DNA of 64,000 nt, from the NCBI GenBank assembly GCA_003054665.1, contig QAYY01000001.1, positions 733,501 through 797,500 of the forward strand, given 5' to 3'. The translations under genes and the position numbers were made by a program. A model generated the notes under the pieces. The model made no database searches. It saw nothing but the letters and a program-made list of their open reading frames with translations, and had not been told where the DNA came from. This DNA comes from Opitutaceae bacterium EW11 (lineage in GTDB: Bacteria > Verrucomicrobiota > Verrucomicrobiia > Opitutales > Opitutaceae). Below, piece after piece: positions 24,317-31,655 of the stretch (within the stretch, counting starts at the first letter, position 1; each line of letters begins with the position of its first letter).

Positions 24317-25060
24317 ATGTTCCTCGTTCTCTGCAGTCCCCAAGATCTGTCCGCACTCTGGGCCCACGAACACCTGCGGACGCAAACCGGCTCCGATGTG
24401 CAGCTGGTCACGTCCGGTGTCCTCGCGGCCGCGCTGGGTTGGGATCACCGGCTCTCGCCCCGCGAGACGTCCCTCCGTATCCGCCTCGCGGATAAACGTG
24501 AAATCGACAGCGCGCGAATCGACGCCGTTCTGAACCGGCTAGTCGAGGCGCCCATCCCGCACTGGTCCGGCTCGATGGAAGAGGACCGCCTCTATGTGCA
24601 GCAGGAGATGACCGCGTTTTATCTGAGCTGGCTGCACGGTCTTCCCTGCCCCGTGTTCAATCCGCCGACGCCCCAGGGTCTCTGCGGTGCTTGGCGCCAG
24701 GAATCGGAGTGGGCGATGCTTGCGGGCGAGGCGGGGCTGCCGACGCCGGCCTACGAGCAGTCCACGCGGTCGCGCGACGACGATCCCGCGAGCACGCTCC
24801 GTCTGCGTGCACGCGGCGCCGCGGTGTACACCGCCATCGTCTTCCAGGGAACAGTCACGGGATTGAACCTCCCGCGGCCGCTTCAGCGCGCCTGCTGTGC
24901 GCTCGCGGAGCTCTGCTCCACGCCCCTTCTCGGCGTGGAGTTCACCGCCTCAGCCAATGGCGCGCTCCAGTTCGCCGGAGCCACGCCGATGCCCGACCTG
25001 CGCCTGGGAGGGCGGGGATTTCTCGAAATCCTCAAACGCGCGTTCGCTCGCGCCGCCTGA
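24317..25060 (+). CDS. Degenerate ATP-grasp-fold protein, partner of the next gene
   Basis: A 247-residue protein not matched to a named family. By eye it aligns with the downstream ligase in two places: VFNPPTPQGLCGAW near residue 113 against the ligase's VNRMSPMCSNSSKPYQ, and GVEFTASANGALQFAGATP near residue 206 against GIDLKITPEGETYCFEVNP. In the second, the metal-binding Glu and Asn of ATP-grasp enzymes (E-x-N) are replaced by A-G-A-T, and the central ATP-binding part is shortened. This suggests a catalytically inactive paralogue that binds substrate or the ligase. It is separated from the ligase by two bases and from the protease by 221 bases. Confidence 0.65.
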   Translation: MFLVLCSPQDLSALWAHEHLRTQTGSDVQLVTSGVLAAALGWDHRLSPRETSLRIRLADKREIDSARIDAVLNRLVEAPIPHWSGSMEEDRLYVQQEMTAFYLSWLHGLPCPVFNPPTPQGLCGAWRQESEWAMLAGEAGLPTPAYEQSTRSRDDDPASTLRLRARGAAVYTAIVFQGTVTGLNLPRPLQRACCALAELCSTPLLGVEFTASANGALQFAGATPMPDLRLGGRGFLEILKRAFARAA

Positions 25061-25062
25061 TC

Positions 25063-26028
25063 ATGATCCTGCTCTGCGGAATACCCACGGAGGGTCCTCT
25101 CGCCCTCGCCATCGCCGCCCTCGAGGAGATCGGCGCCGAGTTTCTCGTTTTCAACCAGCGGAAGTTCGCCTCGACCGAATTCAGCTTCCGCATCGTCGGC
25201 GGCGCGGTGTCGGGAGCGCTCGAATACGAAGGGCGCAGTTACCCGGCCGAAGCGTTCGACGGCGCCTACATCCGCTTCATGGATCACCGAATGCTCCCGG
25301 AACTCGCGAAGGAGAAACCCGGATCGGCCCTGCGGCGCCATGCCGACAACCTCCACGATGCGCTGACCCGCTGGCTGGAGATTGCCCCGCTCCGTGCGGT
25401 GAATCGGATGAGCCCCATGTGTTCGAATTCCTCGAAACCTTACCAGGCGCAGCTCATCCGCCGCTGCGGCCTCGGCATTCCGGACACCCTCATTTCGAGC
25501 GACCCCGCGTCGATTCGGGCGTTCAGCAGCGAACACGGGCGCGTGATCTACAAGTCGACCAGCGGCGTGCGCTCCGTGGTTCAGACGCTGGGCGACGCGG
25601 ACCTCGCCCGCCTGGAGCGCGTGCGCTGGTGCCCGACGCAATTTCAGCAGTACCTGCCGGGCACGGACATCCGCGTGCATGTCGTCGGCACGGAGGTCTT
25701 CGCCACGGCCATCGAATCGAGTGCCACGGACTATCGGTACGCGCAGGCGCAGGTGGGAAAGCCGGCCGAACTCAAACCCGTGGAACTCTCGGACGAGCTT
25801 TCCGGCACCTGCGTCCGGCTCGCCGCGGAGCTGGGGCTGGCCTTTGCGGGCATCGACCTCAAGATCACGCCCGAAGGCGAAACGTACTGCTTCGAGGTGA
25901 ACCCGTGTCCCGGATACAGCTACTACGAGAACAACACCGGCCAGCGAATCTCGCTCGCGCTCGCCCGATACCTCGCCGGCCAGCAGCGGAATGCCGCTGA
26001 ACGCACGGAGGAACTCGTCGGCCGCTGA
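25063..26028 (+). CDS. ATP-grasp ligase, RimK/graspetide-synthetase-like
   Basis: A 321-residue ATP-grasp enzyme. VIYKSTSGVRS (residues 161-171) supplies the ATP-binding lysine, QFQQYLPGTDIRVHVVG (193-209) the central strand, GIDLKI (263-268) and FEVNPCPGYS (277-286) the Mg2+ ligands. ATP-grasp ligases form amide or ester bonds by carboxyl phosphorylation; related ones add residues to protein tails (RimK) or cyclise Glu/Asp side chains in peptides (MvdC/MvdD). The start at 25063 follows the partner's stop by two bases, so both are surely co-translated. Together with the charged repeat tail of the upstream protease, this suggests a post-translational modification cassette. The substrate is unknown. 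Confidence 0.8.
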   Translation: MILLCGIPTEGPLALAIAALEEIGAEFLVFNQRKFASTEFSFRIVGGAVSGALEYEGRSYPAEAFDGAYIRFMDHRMLPELAKEKPGSALRRHADNLHDALTRWLEIAPLRAVNRMSPMCSNSSKPYQAQLIRRCGLGIPDTLISSDPASIRAFSSEHGRVIYKSTSGVRSVVQTLGDADLARLERVRWCPTQFQQYLPGTDIRVHVVGTEVFATAIESSATDYRYAQAQVGKPAELKPVELSDELSGTCVRLAAELGLAFAGIDLKITPEGETYCFEVNPCPGYSYYENNTGQRISLALARYLAGQQRNAAERTEELVGR

Positions 26029-26080
26029 TCCGCGGAGGCGAGCTGCCCTCGGCCCGCGTACAGCGCCGGGCCGTGGAAGT

Positions 26081-27010
26081 TCAGTCCTCGAGCCCGAAGA
26101 CCGCCTTCACGTAGTTGTCGATCGAGAACGGCTGGAGGTCTTCGGCCTGTTCGCCGAGCCCGAGGAAATAGATCGGAAGCTTCAACTGCCGGTAGATGCC
26201 GACCAGGGCTCCGCCGCGGCTCGTGCCGTCGAGCTTTGTGACCACGAGGCCGGTCAGTCCGAATTTCTCGTGAAACACTTTCGCCTGTTCGATCGAGTTC
26301 GAACCGAGGCTGCCGTCGACCACGAGCCAGCTGTGCTGAGGCGCCGAGGGGTCGTTCTTCTGCAGGACCCGGCGGATCTTCGCCAGCTCCTCGAGGAGAT
26401 TGCTCTTCGTGTGCAGGCGCCCCGCCGTATCGACGATCACGTAATCGCGGCCGCGGGATTTCGCGGCTTGCCACGCATCGAACGCCACTGCGGCGGCGTC
26501 CGCCCCCGTGTGGCTGGCGACGATTTCAAGGTCGAGCCGCTGCGCCCACGTCTTGAGCTGCTCCACCGCCGCAGCGCGAAAGGTGTCGCATGCGGCAAGC
26601 GTGACGGTCTTCCCATCTTCGCGAAGTTTCCAGGCGAGCTTGGCTGAGGTCGTCGTTTTGCCGGAACCGTTGACGCCGATCATGGCGATCACCACCGGAT
26701 TTCCCGCCGGGGTCGCGCCGCGGTCCAGCACGCCTTCCGAGCCGGCGAGCACGCGTTTGAGCACCGCCGCGCCGATTGCCGCGGCTTCCTGGCCGCGGAG
26801 CGTTTTGTCTTTGCGGTAGGCCGTCTTGATCTCCTCGAGGATCTCCTCGGTTGTCTCGACGCCGAAATCCGCCGTGTAGAGCGCCTCTTCCAGCGTGTCC
26901 AGCGACGAAGCGTCGATCGGCTTCTGCCCGAAAATCGCCGCCGTCTTCGAGGCGATCGCCGTGACCGTTTTAGCTAGGCCGTCTTTGAACTTTTTGAAGA
27001 GACCGAACAT
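26081..27010 (-). CDS. ftsY: Signal recognition particle receptor FtsY
   Basis: A 309-residue SRP GTPase that docks ribosome-nascent chain complexes at the membrane. The N domain is followed by GVNGSGKTTTSAKLA (G1), DTFRAAAVEQL, DTAGR (G3), TKLDGTSRGG (G4) and GLGEQAEDLQPF near the C terminus, which is the FtsY rather than Ffh version. The long acidic N-terminal extension of E. coli FtsY is missing; the protein starts with an amphipathic Lys/Phe-rich segment (MFGLFKKFKDGLAK) that could bind lipid directly. Confidence 0.96.
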   Translation of the reverse strand: MFGLFKKFKDGLAKTVTAIASKTAAIFGQKPIDASSLDTLEEALYTADFGVETTEEILEEIKTAYRKDKTLRGQEAAAIGAAVLKRVLAGSEGVLDRGATPAGNPVVIAMIGVNGSGKTTTSAKLAWKLREDGKTVTLAACDTFRAAAVEQLKTWAQRLDLEIVASHTGADAAAVAFDAWQAAKSRGRDYVIVDTAGRLHTKSNLLEELAKIRRVLQKNDPSAPQHSWLVVDGSLGSNSIEQAKVFHEKFGLTGLVVTKLDGTSRGGALVGIYRQLKLPIYFLGLGEQAEDLQPFSIDNYVKAVFGLED

Positions 27011-27179
27011 GGGAGGATGGGGTGCCTGCCGTGGGCAGGACTACGATGGGCGGGAAATGCGCTGGAGACCGGCGGGCGCGAACTCGGCTCCCGGTCGGCG
27101 CACCCTGGAGGCTGTTCGCATCCCGTCCGCCATGGTCATCGGCCGATCGTCCTTGGTCAGCTCGAATACGGCGCAGCGG

Positions 27180-27626
27180 CTATTCCGAAACCTTCCGGGC
27201 GTCCCGCCCGAGCTGATCCTTCAGCCGGTCCAGGATGCCGTTGATGAAGCGTTTCGCGTCGGCGTTCGAGAACTGCTTGCTGAGATCGATGGCTTCGTTG
27301 ATCGAGACGACGGGCGGAATGTCCTTCCGGTAGATCATCTCGAACATCGCGAGCCGGAGAATCGCCAGGTCGATCTTGGCGATGCGCTCGAACTCCCAGT
27401 TGTGGGCCAGGGCCTTGATCCGCGCATCGATGTCCTCGATGTGCTCGATCGCACCGTGGATGAGCTCCTCGCCGAACGCGTAGTGCTCGCGTGGATGCTC
27501 CTGGTTGTCGAAGAACACGCGGAGGTCTTCGGCCAGATTGGACGGCTGGTTCAAGCTCCAGGAGAAGAGGTACTGGAGCGCTGCGACACGGCCGTCGCGG
27601 CGTTGGGCAAATTGGCCTTTGCTCAT
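27180..27626 (-). CDS. nusB: Transcription antitermination protein NusB
   Basis: A 148-residue all-helical protein that binds boxA RNA with NusE in rRNA antitermination. RRDGRVAALQYLFSW at the N terminus and the end part with VVSINEAIDLSKQFSNADAK and FINGILDRL are typical. It overlaps the ribH stop by four bases (ATGA), the common ribH-nusB arrangement. Confidence 0.95.
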   Translation of the reverse strand: MSKGQFAQRRDGRVAALQYLFSWSLNQPSNLAEDLRVFFDNQEHPREHYAFGEELIHGAIEHIEDIDARIKALAHNWEFERIAKIDLAILRLAMFEMIYRKDIPPVVSINEAIDLSKQFSNADAKRFINGILDRLKDQLGRDARKVSE

Positions 27627-28096
27627 CGGGAAAGTCTCTTTTTCAGCTGCGCCATTTCGAGTGCGGCCTGCGCGAACTCCGCTCCGCGGTTGACCGGGCC
27701 GCGGCAGCGGGCTTCTGCCTGAGCCTGGTTTTCCGCCACGACCACGCCGTTGATCACCGGCACGCCGGCATCGAGCGCGACCGTCTGCAGGGCATGCGTC
27801 ACCGCTTCGGCGATCAACTCGTAATGGATGGTATCGCCGCGAATCAAAACGCCGAGCGCCACCACGACGTCGAACCGCCTCTTTTTCAGGAGCAGGCGCA
27901 CCGCAACGGGAAGCTCGTTGGAGCCGGGAACGCGTTCCACCACCAGGCTCTTGTTTTTCACTCCCGCCGCAACCAGCTGGGCGGAGACCTGTTCGACGAG
28001 CGCGCCGACCAGTTCAGGGTTATACCGCGCGGCCACGATGCCCACGGTGAAGGGCTTGCCGTCGATGGAAAGTGAACCAGGTGCTGCGAGACTCAT
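27623..28096 (-). CDS. ribH: 6,7-dimethyl-8-ribityllumazine synthase
   Basis: A 157-residue riboflavin enzyme that condenses the butanone phosphate with the pyrimidine to give lumazine and forms icosahedral or decameric shells. VPGSNELPVAVRLLL, ALGVLIRGDTIHYELI and the NGVVVAENQAQAEARC segment are the known active-site loops. It is the first gene of the ribH-nusB pair. No FMN riboswitch could be recognised in the 197 bases upstream. Confidence 0.95.
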   Translation of the reverse strand: MSLAAPGSLSIDGKPFTVGIVAARYNPELVGALVEQVSAQLVAAGVKNKSLVVERVPGSNELPVAVRLLLKKRRFDVVVALGVLIRGDTIHYELIAEAVTHALQTVALDAGVPVINGVVVAENQAQAEARCRGPVNRGAEFAQAALEMAQLKKRLSR

Positions 28097-28293
28097 GAAA
28101 GAAGGAGCGTTCCGAACGGGTCATTTGGGGAGATACGGTGGCTTTCAGGCAAACGGAATCTTTGGGGATTCCTGCACGCCCCGGCTTGCGCCGCCGAAAG
28201 ATTCGGATTCGGCGTCGCGGCGCAACCAGGACCGGGACGACGGGATTTGCCCTCGACCCGACGATCGGGGACGCTCTGCTCCGTTTCCCGTCC

Positions 28294-29169
28294 ATGCGCT
28301 TCCAAATCGAACACCGCACCGCCTACCACTACGCGGGCACCGCTTCGGAGTCGTTCATGGAAGCCCGTTTGACGCCGGTGACGGACGACCGCCAGCGGTT
28401 GATCTCGCGCCGGCTGCAGGTCGATCCGGTGTGCAATATCCACGCGTACACCGACTACTTCGGAAACCACGTGGAAACCTTCTCGATCGTCCACCGGCAC
28501 CAGGAGCTGATCCTGACCAGCACGTCGGTCGTCGAAACGGTCCCCCTCGAAGTCCCCCGCGCGGCGGTGGACATCACGGTCGCAGAAGCGCAGCAACTGT
28601 ACCGAGCCGACAAACTGAAGCTTTTCGAATACGTTGCCACCTCCGGCGCGATCGAGCGCACGACGGAGCTGGAGGAGCTGAGCCGATCATTCTTCCCGCC
28701 TGGCATGCCGCTGGGACAGGCGCTGCTCGAGTTGAACGGATGGATTTCCCAGCGGCTGACCTATCAGCCAGGGAGCACGCAGATCGACACGCCCGTGACG
28801 ACGGTGCTCAGAACCGGCGCGGGAGTCTGCCAGGATTTCGCGCAGCTCTTGATCGCCCTGCTCCGCCCCTCCCAAATCCCGGCGCGCTACGTGACGGGCT
28901 ACATCGAGACCGATGCGCAGCGCGACGCAGCGAGCGGCAGCGGTGAGCAGCACCTCATCGGCGCGAGCGAGAGTCACGCCTGGGTCGAAGCCTACCTGCC
29001 CGGCGGCTTTTGGTGGCCGCTGGATCCGACGAATCGCACCCTCGCGGGCGAACGCCACGTGAAAGTCGCCGCAGGGCGCGACTACCACGACTGCACGCCC
29101 ACGCGCGGCGTGTTCAAGGGAACGACAAGCGACCAGCTCAAAGCATCGGTCTCGATGCGCCGGACCTGA
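28294..29169 (+). CDS. Transglutaminase-like cysteine protease family protein
   Basis: A 291-residue cytosolic protein with the N-terminal beta domain usual for bacterial transglutaminase-like proteins (RFQIEHRTAYHYAG; LRLTP-type segment) and a papain-fold core. The catalytic cysteine is in GAGVCQDFAQ, the histidine in SHAWVEA, and the aspartate in PLDPTN. These proteins are usually peptidases or amidases; actual cross-linking is rarely shown. ATG 28294 was chosen because the domain begins there; the frame is open 52 codons upstream without matching the family. Confidence 0.87.
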   Translation: MRFQIEHRTAYHYAGTASESFMEARLTPVTDDRQRLISRRLQVDPVCNIHAYTDYFGNHVETFSIVHRHQELILTSTSVVETVPLEVPRAAVDITVAEAQQLYRADKLKLFEYVATSGAIERTTELEELSRSFFPPGMPLGQALLELNGWISQRLTYQPGSTQIDTPVTTVLRTGAGVCQDFAQLLIALLRPSQIPARYVTGYIETDAQRDAASGSGEQHLIGASESHAWVEAYLPGGFWWPLDPTNRTLAGERHVKVAAGRDYHDCTPTRGVFKGTTSDQLKASVSMRRT

Positions 29170-29215
29170 GCCCGAGCCCAGCCTCCGGCGAGCCGCTGGC
29201 TCCGGATCGCGCGGC

Positions 29216-29809
29216 TCAGGCCTGCGATGCCTCGTGGAGAAAGCCGGAGAGTTCGTCCTTCAGCTTCTGCTTCGCCCGGTACAGGCGCGTTTCGACGCCG
29301 CGCGCCGAACACCCCGTGATGTCGCCGATTTCCCGATACGACAGCCCTTCGAAATGATGGAGCAGGACCGTGGTCTTGAGATCGTGCGGCAGTCGGTCGA
29401 CCGCTCTCGTCAACTGGTCCAGCGCCTCGTCGCGCTCCACGTTCGCACTGGGCCGCGGCGCATCGGACGGCAACGTTTCCTCCATCGAGGCGCCGTCATC
29501 GTCGGCGGAGTTGAAACTCACCGCCGGGTGCCGCCGCCGCCAGCGGTGCTGGTTGTGGCAAAGGTTGGTCAGGGTGGTGAACAGCCAGGCGGAAAGCCGC
29601 GTGTCGGGGCGCAACCGGTCGCGCTGGTGGTAGAGGCGCACAAACGTCTCCGCAACGAGGTCGCGGGCATCCGCCGTGTTTTGCATGTAGCGCCAGGCGA
29701 AGGCGAACAGCGGCTGTTCCCAACGTTGGATCAGCCCGTTCAGCGCGACGTCCTCGCCACGCTGCAATGCACGGAAGAGTTCCTGATCGCTGGTGGGATC
29801 GGAAGGCAC
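29216..29809 (-). CDS. ECF-type RNA polymerase sigma factor
   Basis: A 197-residue sigma70-family factor with region 2 (WRYMQNTADARDLVAETFVRLY) and region 4 (LPHDLKTTVLLHHFEGLSY, then GCSARGVETRLYRA). GTG 29809 avoids overlap with the upstream gene and begins just before region 2; GTG 29896 is an alternative that would overlap by 65 bases. The gene is the last of three on this strand, after a small membrane protein and a Spy-like protein, the reverse of the more usual sigma-first order. Confidence 0.87.
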   Translation of the reverse strand: MPSDPTSDQELFRALQRGEDVALNGLIQRWEQPLFAFAWRYMQNTADARDLVAETFVRLYHQRDRLRPDTRLSAWLFTTLTNLCHNQHRWRRRHPAVSFNSADDDGASMEETLPSDAPRPSANVERDEALDQLTRAVDRLPHDLKTTVLLHHFEGLSYREIGDITGCSARGVETRLYRAKQKLKDELSGFLHEASQA

Positions 29810-29831
29810 GAGAGGGGTAGCGACCCTCCGT

Positions 29832-30293
29832 TCAGTTGTGGCTGCTGACGGGGATCGGCCGGTGAGCGGCGGGAAGGAGGCTGAGGTAACGTTCACGTTG
29901 GCGGGGTGTCATGACGTCGGCTGAAGCATCCACGAGCTGGCGGGTCGACTGGAGGCATTCCTTGTCGACGCGCCGGCGTTCCTCCACGTACTGCGCAAAC
30001 TCGAGGAAATCGATTTCACCCGTCGTCTTGCGCTGGCGCTCGAAAGCGGCGAACTCGTCCCGCATCCGGGACACGCGCGAGGCGAGCGCGAGCAAGCGCG
30101 GACTCGACTGTTCGTGGATCGCCTTGATGCGGGCGTACTGTTCGGGCGTGAGCTGGAGATCGGTTTTGATCCAGGCAAGTTGGGCGTCGAGCCCTTCTCC
30201 GCCGACTCGGGACCCTTGCGAAGAAAGCCAGCCGTAATGGGCGACCGTTCCGCCCAACAGCCCGAGGAGAGTGACCAAGATTGCGCGTTTCAT
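29832..30293 (-). CDS. Spy/CpxP-like periplasmic protein
   Basis: A 153-residue protein with an N-terminal hydrophobic anchor or signal (ILVTLLGLLGGTVAHYGW) and a helical domain with an LTPEQYARI motif resembling the LTxxQ of Spy/CpxP/CnrX proteins. These act as periplasmic chaperones or metal/stress sensors. It overlaps the upstream gene by an ATGA and precedes the sigma factor, so it probably tunes that sigma factor's activity from the envelope side. Confidence 0.7.
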   Translation of the reverse strand: MKRAILVTLLGLLGGTVAHYGWLSSQGSRVGGEGLDAQLAWIKTDLQLTPEQYARIKAIHEQSSPRLLALASRVSRMRDEFAAFERQRKTTGEIDFLEFAQYVEERRRVDKECLQSTRQLVDASADVMTPRQRERYLSLLPAAHRPIPVSSHN

Positions 30294-30649
30294 CGGGTGA
30301 CGGAAGGGTTGGAGCTGGCGCGTGCCGCGGCCGATTGATCCAGGAGCGGATCGATCAGCTGGATATACGCTTGAGCGAGCTGAACATTACGCTGCGCCTG
30401 AATGCGCGAGACGCGGACTTCCGCGAGGAAAAGGCCGAACAGCGTGCAAGCCGCCACGAAGGCGAATGCGAAGGAAGGTCGGCTAAAGGCGGCTTCAATC
30501 CGGGAAAAAACGGATGTTTCCGCCGTGCTCTCGGCGTCGGCGATTCGCCGCCAGACCTCCTTTGCCAGCAGGTCGTGGGACAACGTCGGAGGCTGCACCT
30601 CGCGCCAGCGGTTCAAAAGGGGATCAATGGGATCGGGGGTGGTGGACAT
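30290..30649 (-). CDS. Small single-TM protein, possible anti-sigma factor
   Basis: A 119-residue protein: a soluble N-terminal part (DPIDPLLNRWREVQPPTLSH), one transmembrane helix at about residues 58-74 (FAFAFVAACTLFGLFLA) and a helical periplasmic tail. This is the shape of a membrane anti-sigma factor without a zinc site. It is the promoter-proximal gene of the sigma operon. No family was recognised, so the role rests on context. Confidence 0.6.
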   Translation of the reverse strand: MSTTPDPIDPLLNRWREVQPPTLSHDLLAKEVWRRIADAESTAETSVFSRIEAAFSRPSFAFAFVAACTLFGLFLAEVRVSRIQAQRNVQLAQAYIQLIDPLLDQSAAARASSNPSVTR

Positions 30650-30691
30650 AGGCCTCAGGGGCTGTTCGGCCGGAAGGGCGGCCGATGGGAT

Positions 30692-30718
30692 ACATAACAC
30701 CGCAAAAACGAAAGACCC
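30692..30718 (-). promoter_or_regulatory. Predicted ECF promoter of the sigma operon
   Basis: On the minus strand a GGGT box and, 13 bases later, GGTGTTATGT precede the first gene by about 43 bases. The same two words with 12 bases between them precede the TonB_C-domain gene at 31508. This fits autoregulation and a second target of the sigma factor; it is inferred from two sites only. Confidence 0.5.
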
Positions 30719-30742
30719 GCCAATTTTCCTGAAGAAAGAGGG

Positions 30743-30764
30743 CTGGCGCCCAGTCGGACGCCAG
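30743..30764 (-). terminator. Terminator-like hairpin after the TonB_C protein gene
   Basis: On the minus strand CTGGCGTCC and GGGCGCCAG pair over nine positions (one G-T) with loop GACT, starting about 30 bases after the 30795 stop. A pyrimidine-rich CCCTCTTTCTTC tail follows. It separates the gene from the sigma operon. Confidence 0.5.
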
Positions 30765-30794
30765 ACCCGATTAACCCTGACACAACACTTGCCA

Positions 30795-31508
30795 TCACGG
30801 TGTGAACCGGAAGGTCTGCTGAGCCCGCACCAGCACCGGGCGGCCCTGGGAGGTGGGAGGTTCGAATTTCCACGTGCTCACGGCCGCCGCACAGACCGCG
30901 CCGAGGTTGGCGTCGTCCGAGTGGATCAGGCTGGGCATCCGAACCGCGCCCGTTTCGTCGATGAAGAACTCGACGATCGCGATTCCGGTCTGGCCCTTCG
31001 GGATGCTCGACGCGCCCAGCGTGGGAGCAGTGGCGTTCAGCGGCGTCGGAATCCGGTCGATCTCCTTCAGCGTGCGCGGACGGTAGACAAACCGGTCGGG
31101 GAAGAGGCGGCCGAGATAGATGTCCAGGAACGAGCCCATGTCGACGCTGACGACGGAGCCGCGGTTCTGGAAGACGAACTTCATTTCGCGCTGCACGGAG
31201 ACCGGCTGGCCGTGAAAGACGGGCTTCTCGAACTCCCAGCGTTTGATCGCCGCGACCGAGGGGTCGACGAGCGCGGGATGTGTGTATCCAATCACAAGGT
31301 ACTCCGAGATTTTCCCCTCCTGATCGACGCTGATGACAATGCGGACCTCGCCCTCGCTCAGGCCGAGCTCCTCCATCCGGTGCGGGAAAATCGGATCGAC
31401 GGTCTTGCGGGCGACCAGGGTAGGCCGGTCGTCGGCCGAGATCGACTGCCCCCACAAAGGCGTGAGGAGCGCAGTCGCGAAAAGAAAGGGAAGGAGTTTC
31501 AGATTCAT
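30795..31508 (-). CDS. Periplasmic protein with two TonB_C-like domains
   Basis: A 237-residue secreted protein (signal MNLKLLPFLFATALLTPLWG). It has two copies of the TonB C-terminal fold pattern: GEVRIVISVDQEGKI...AIKRWEFEKP and GIAIVEFFIDETGAV...AVSTWKFEPP. It lacks the TM anchor and proline-rich spacer of energy-transducing TonB, so it probably is not a transducer for receptors. Its upstream sequence shares a promoter motif with the adjacent ECF operon, which suggests an envelope-stress role. Ellipses mark omitted residues. Confidence 0.75.
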   Translation of the reverse strand: MNLKLLPFLFATALLTPLWGQSISADDRPTLVARKTVDPIFPHRMEELGLSEGEVRIVISVDQEGKISEYLVIGYTHPALVDPSVAAIKRWEFEKPVFHGQPVSVQREMKFVFQNRGSVVSVDMGSFLDIYLGRLFPDRFVYRPRTLKEIDRIPTPLNATAPTLGASSIPKGQTGIAIVEFFIDETGAVRMPSLIHSDDANLGAVCAAAVSTWKFEPPTSQGRPVLVRAQQTFRFTP

Positions 31509-31526
31509 GGTAACGGTGGTTGCCCG

Positions 31527-31553
31527 ACATAACACCACCGTGCGGCGCACCCC
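31527..31553 (-). promoter_or_regulatory. Predicted ECF promoter of the TonB_C protein gene
   Basis: Minus-strand GGGGT followed after 12 bases by GGTGTTATGT, ending about 18 bases before the start at 31508. It matches the site ahead of the sigma operon in ten consecutive bases of the downstream box. Confidence 0.5.
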
Positions 31554-31655
31554 TTCAGGGCCCGCGCATTCTCCGCCAGATCCGGCGCGCTCCGCACCTG
31601 CGCAAACTGGAGTTTTCCCTGGGCGGATTGCGCTTCCGGGCGCTGGCAGCGTCCC

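Noticed and set aside
27623-28293. FMN riboswitch upstream of ribH
   Set aside because: None of the conserved FMN-aptamer sequence blocks could be found in the 197-base leader.
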